Positions 4,975 to 5,587 of a stretch of DNA of 5,587 nt are shown piece after piece (position 1 is the stretch's first letter; every line of letters begins with the position of its first letter). The stretch comes from Nitrospirota bacterium (GTDB lineage Bacteria; NPL-UPA2; JAGMAN01). The stretch is taken from positions 1 through 5,587 of the forward strand of contig JAUWHM010000003.1 in the NCBI GenBank assembly GCA_030605915.1, read 5' to 3'. The position numbers and the translations under genes are program-made. The notes beneath the pieces were generated by a model, which searched no databases, was not told where the DNA came from, and saw nothing but the letters and a program-made list of their open reading frames with translations.

Positions 4975-5587
4975 CTATTTAAGCTTTTCTTTCACTTCCT
5001 CAATTTTCTTCTTGGCCTTCTCAGCTTGTTCGCTCTCTGGATAATTCTCTACTACCTTCTCATAATATTCAATGGCTAAATTATACATACCAACAGTAGC
5101 GAAGTTGTCTCCCACCTGTAGCCAGGAGCTAGCCTCATTCTCCTCCCTTTTCTTCCTAAGCTCCCCTAACTCTTCATGGGTTAAGACTCTCTTCTCTAGT
5201 GCAGGCTTTACTTCTTCTTCAACATTACCGTAATCTTTACTCTGTTTTATTTTTGACAAAGTGATACTCTTTACGAACCTCGATACGTAATCACAACTGA
5301 AGTCAACGTCTACCTCAAACTTTCCGCGATAGTACAGCAAATAAGTGGGATAACTTTCAGTGGATTCACCTCTGTGTATCTTAGTTGGCTTCCCAAAAAT
5401 CTCAAATATATCTGTGTCTTTTGACCTATCGGTAATTCCTTCGACTATTGTGCCTCGGAACCTCCTAAAACTGTAATTCGTGGCCAGAGGTCTATCAGGT
5501 TCCATGAACATTGTCAGCCCTCCATCCCCGTAGCGGTCAAACATAACCCACAACCCCATATCTTCGTAAATAAAGTCTCTTATGCTT
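4975..5587 (-). CDS. TPR-containing protein, 3' part (frame open to the right window edge)
   Basis: The frame stays open past the first internal ATG (5557-5559) to the window edge, where residues SIRDFIYED precede it, so the true start probably lies outside the window; 203 residues are visible. Counting from that ATG, residues about 36-105 form a beta-rich unit (GTIVEGITDRSKDTDIFEIF, then GKPTKIH, YLLYYRGKFEVDVDF and VKSITLSK). The G-x-(T/S)-x-x-S...FGKP...L-x-Y pattern recalls small BamE/SmpA- or DUF4309-like folds. Residues about 106-143 are a charged helical linker. Residues 144-177 make one TPR (SSWLQVGDNFATVGMYNLAIEYYEKVVENYP), closed by a Lys/Glu-rich helix. Such proteins usually act in protein-protein contacts, often at the cell envelope; whether this one has a signal peptide cannot be seen. 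The specific function is unknown. It ends 36 bp before the remnant frame. Confidence -1.
   Translation of the reverse strand, partial: SIRDFIYEDMGLWVMFDRYGDGGLTMFMEPDRPLATNYSFRRFRGTIVEGITDRSKDTDIFEIFGKPTKIHRGESTESYPTYLLYYRGKFEVDVDFSCDYVSRFVKSITLSKIKQSKDYGNVEEEVKPALEKRVLTHEELGELRKKREENEASSWLQVGDNFATVGMYNLAIEYYEKVVENYPESEQAEKAKKKIEEVKEKLK

Noticed and set aside
1..5587. CRISPR array, tRNA or rRNA gene, transposase
   Set aside because: No regularly spaced direct repeats, no cloverleaf with a T-loop motif, no rRNA-like sequence and no DDE or HUH transposase frame were visible on either strand.

Overview
The window reads as a chromosomal stretch of an anaerobic or facultatively anaerobic bacterium. 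Every gene I can support lies on the minus strand, so transcription runs from high to low coordinates. The signs of anaerobic life are an oxygen-sensitive class III ribonucleotide reductase (nrdD) placed with its repressor nrdR. Shine-Dalgarno sites and sigma70-type promoters look ordinarily bacterial. The protein style and the dispersed-repeat-like spacer DNA suggest an uncultured sediment or groundwater lineage (perhaps Chloroflexota or a neighbouring phylum), but the sequence alone does not settle the taxonomy.

Right part (about 4158-5587): the 3' end of a TPR-containing protein whose reading frame runs off the right edge; a 46-codon open frame with no usable start that looks like the tail of a lost gene and overlaps the next gene by 14 nt; and an unrecognised 217-residue protein. 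A hairpin-type terminator (4036-4062) follows this block. This part looks like an accessory insertion between housekeeping genes.

Middle (3739-4157): a 419-bp non-coding spacer holding the terminator, a 25-nt interrupted palindrome, a set of alternating inverted motifs, and a good promoter (3821-3849) for the next operon.

Left part (1-3738): rpiB, glyA and a ComEB-type dCMP deaminase form a tight operon. A very short ORF sits between rpiB and glyA with its stop directly abutting the glyA start. After the deaminase, a second and very good promoter drives nrdR and nrdD; its -35 contains the deaminase stop codon. Two NrdR-box-like 16-mers separated by 16 bp lie over this promoter, which suggests NrdR autoregulation. 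The nrdR leader also carries an imperfect inverted repeat that looks like a dispersed element.

Functionally the left part is a nucleotide-precursor cluster. RpiB supplies ribose 5-phosphate, GlyA supplies the methylene-tetrahydrofolate used by thymidylate synthase, the deaminase makes dUMP for the same step, NrdD makes deoxyribonucleotides, and NrdR represses reductase expression when (d)ATP is plentiful. I found no CRISPR array, tRNA, rRNA or transposase. The best candidates for something undescribed are the unknown 4158-4811 gene with its orphan upstream tail, and the regulatory architecture around the rpiB-glyA and deaminase-nrdR junctions.
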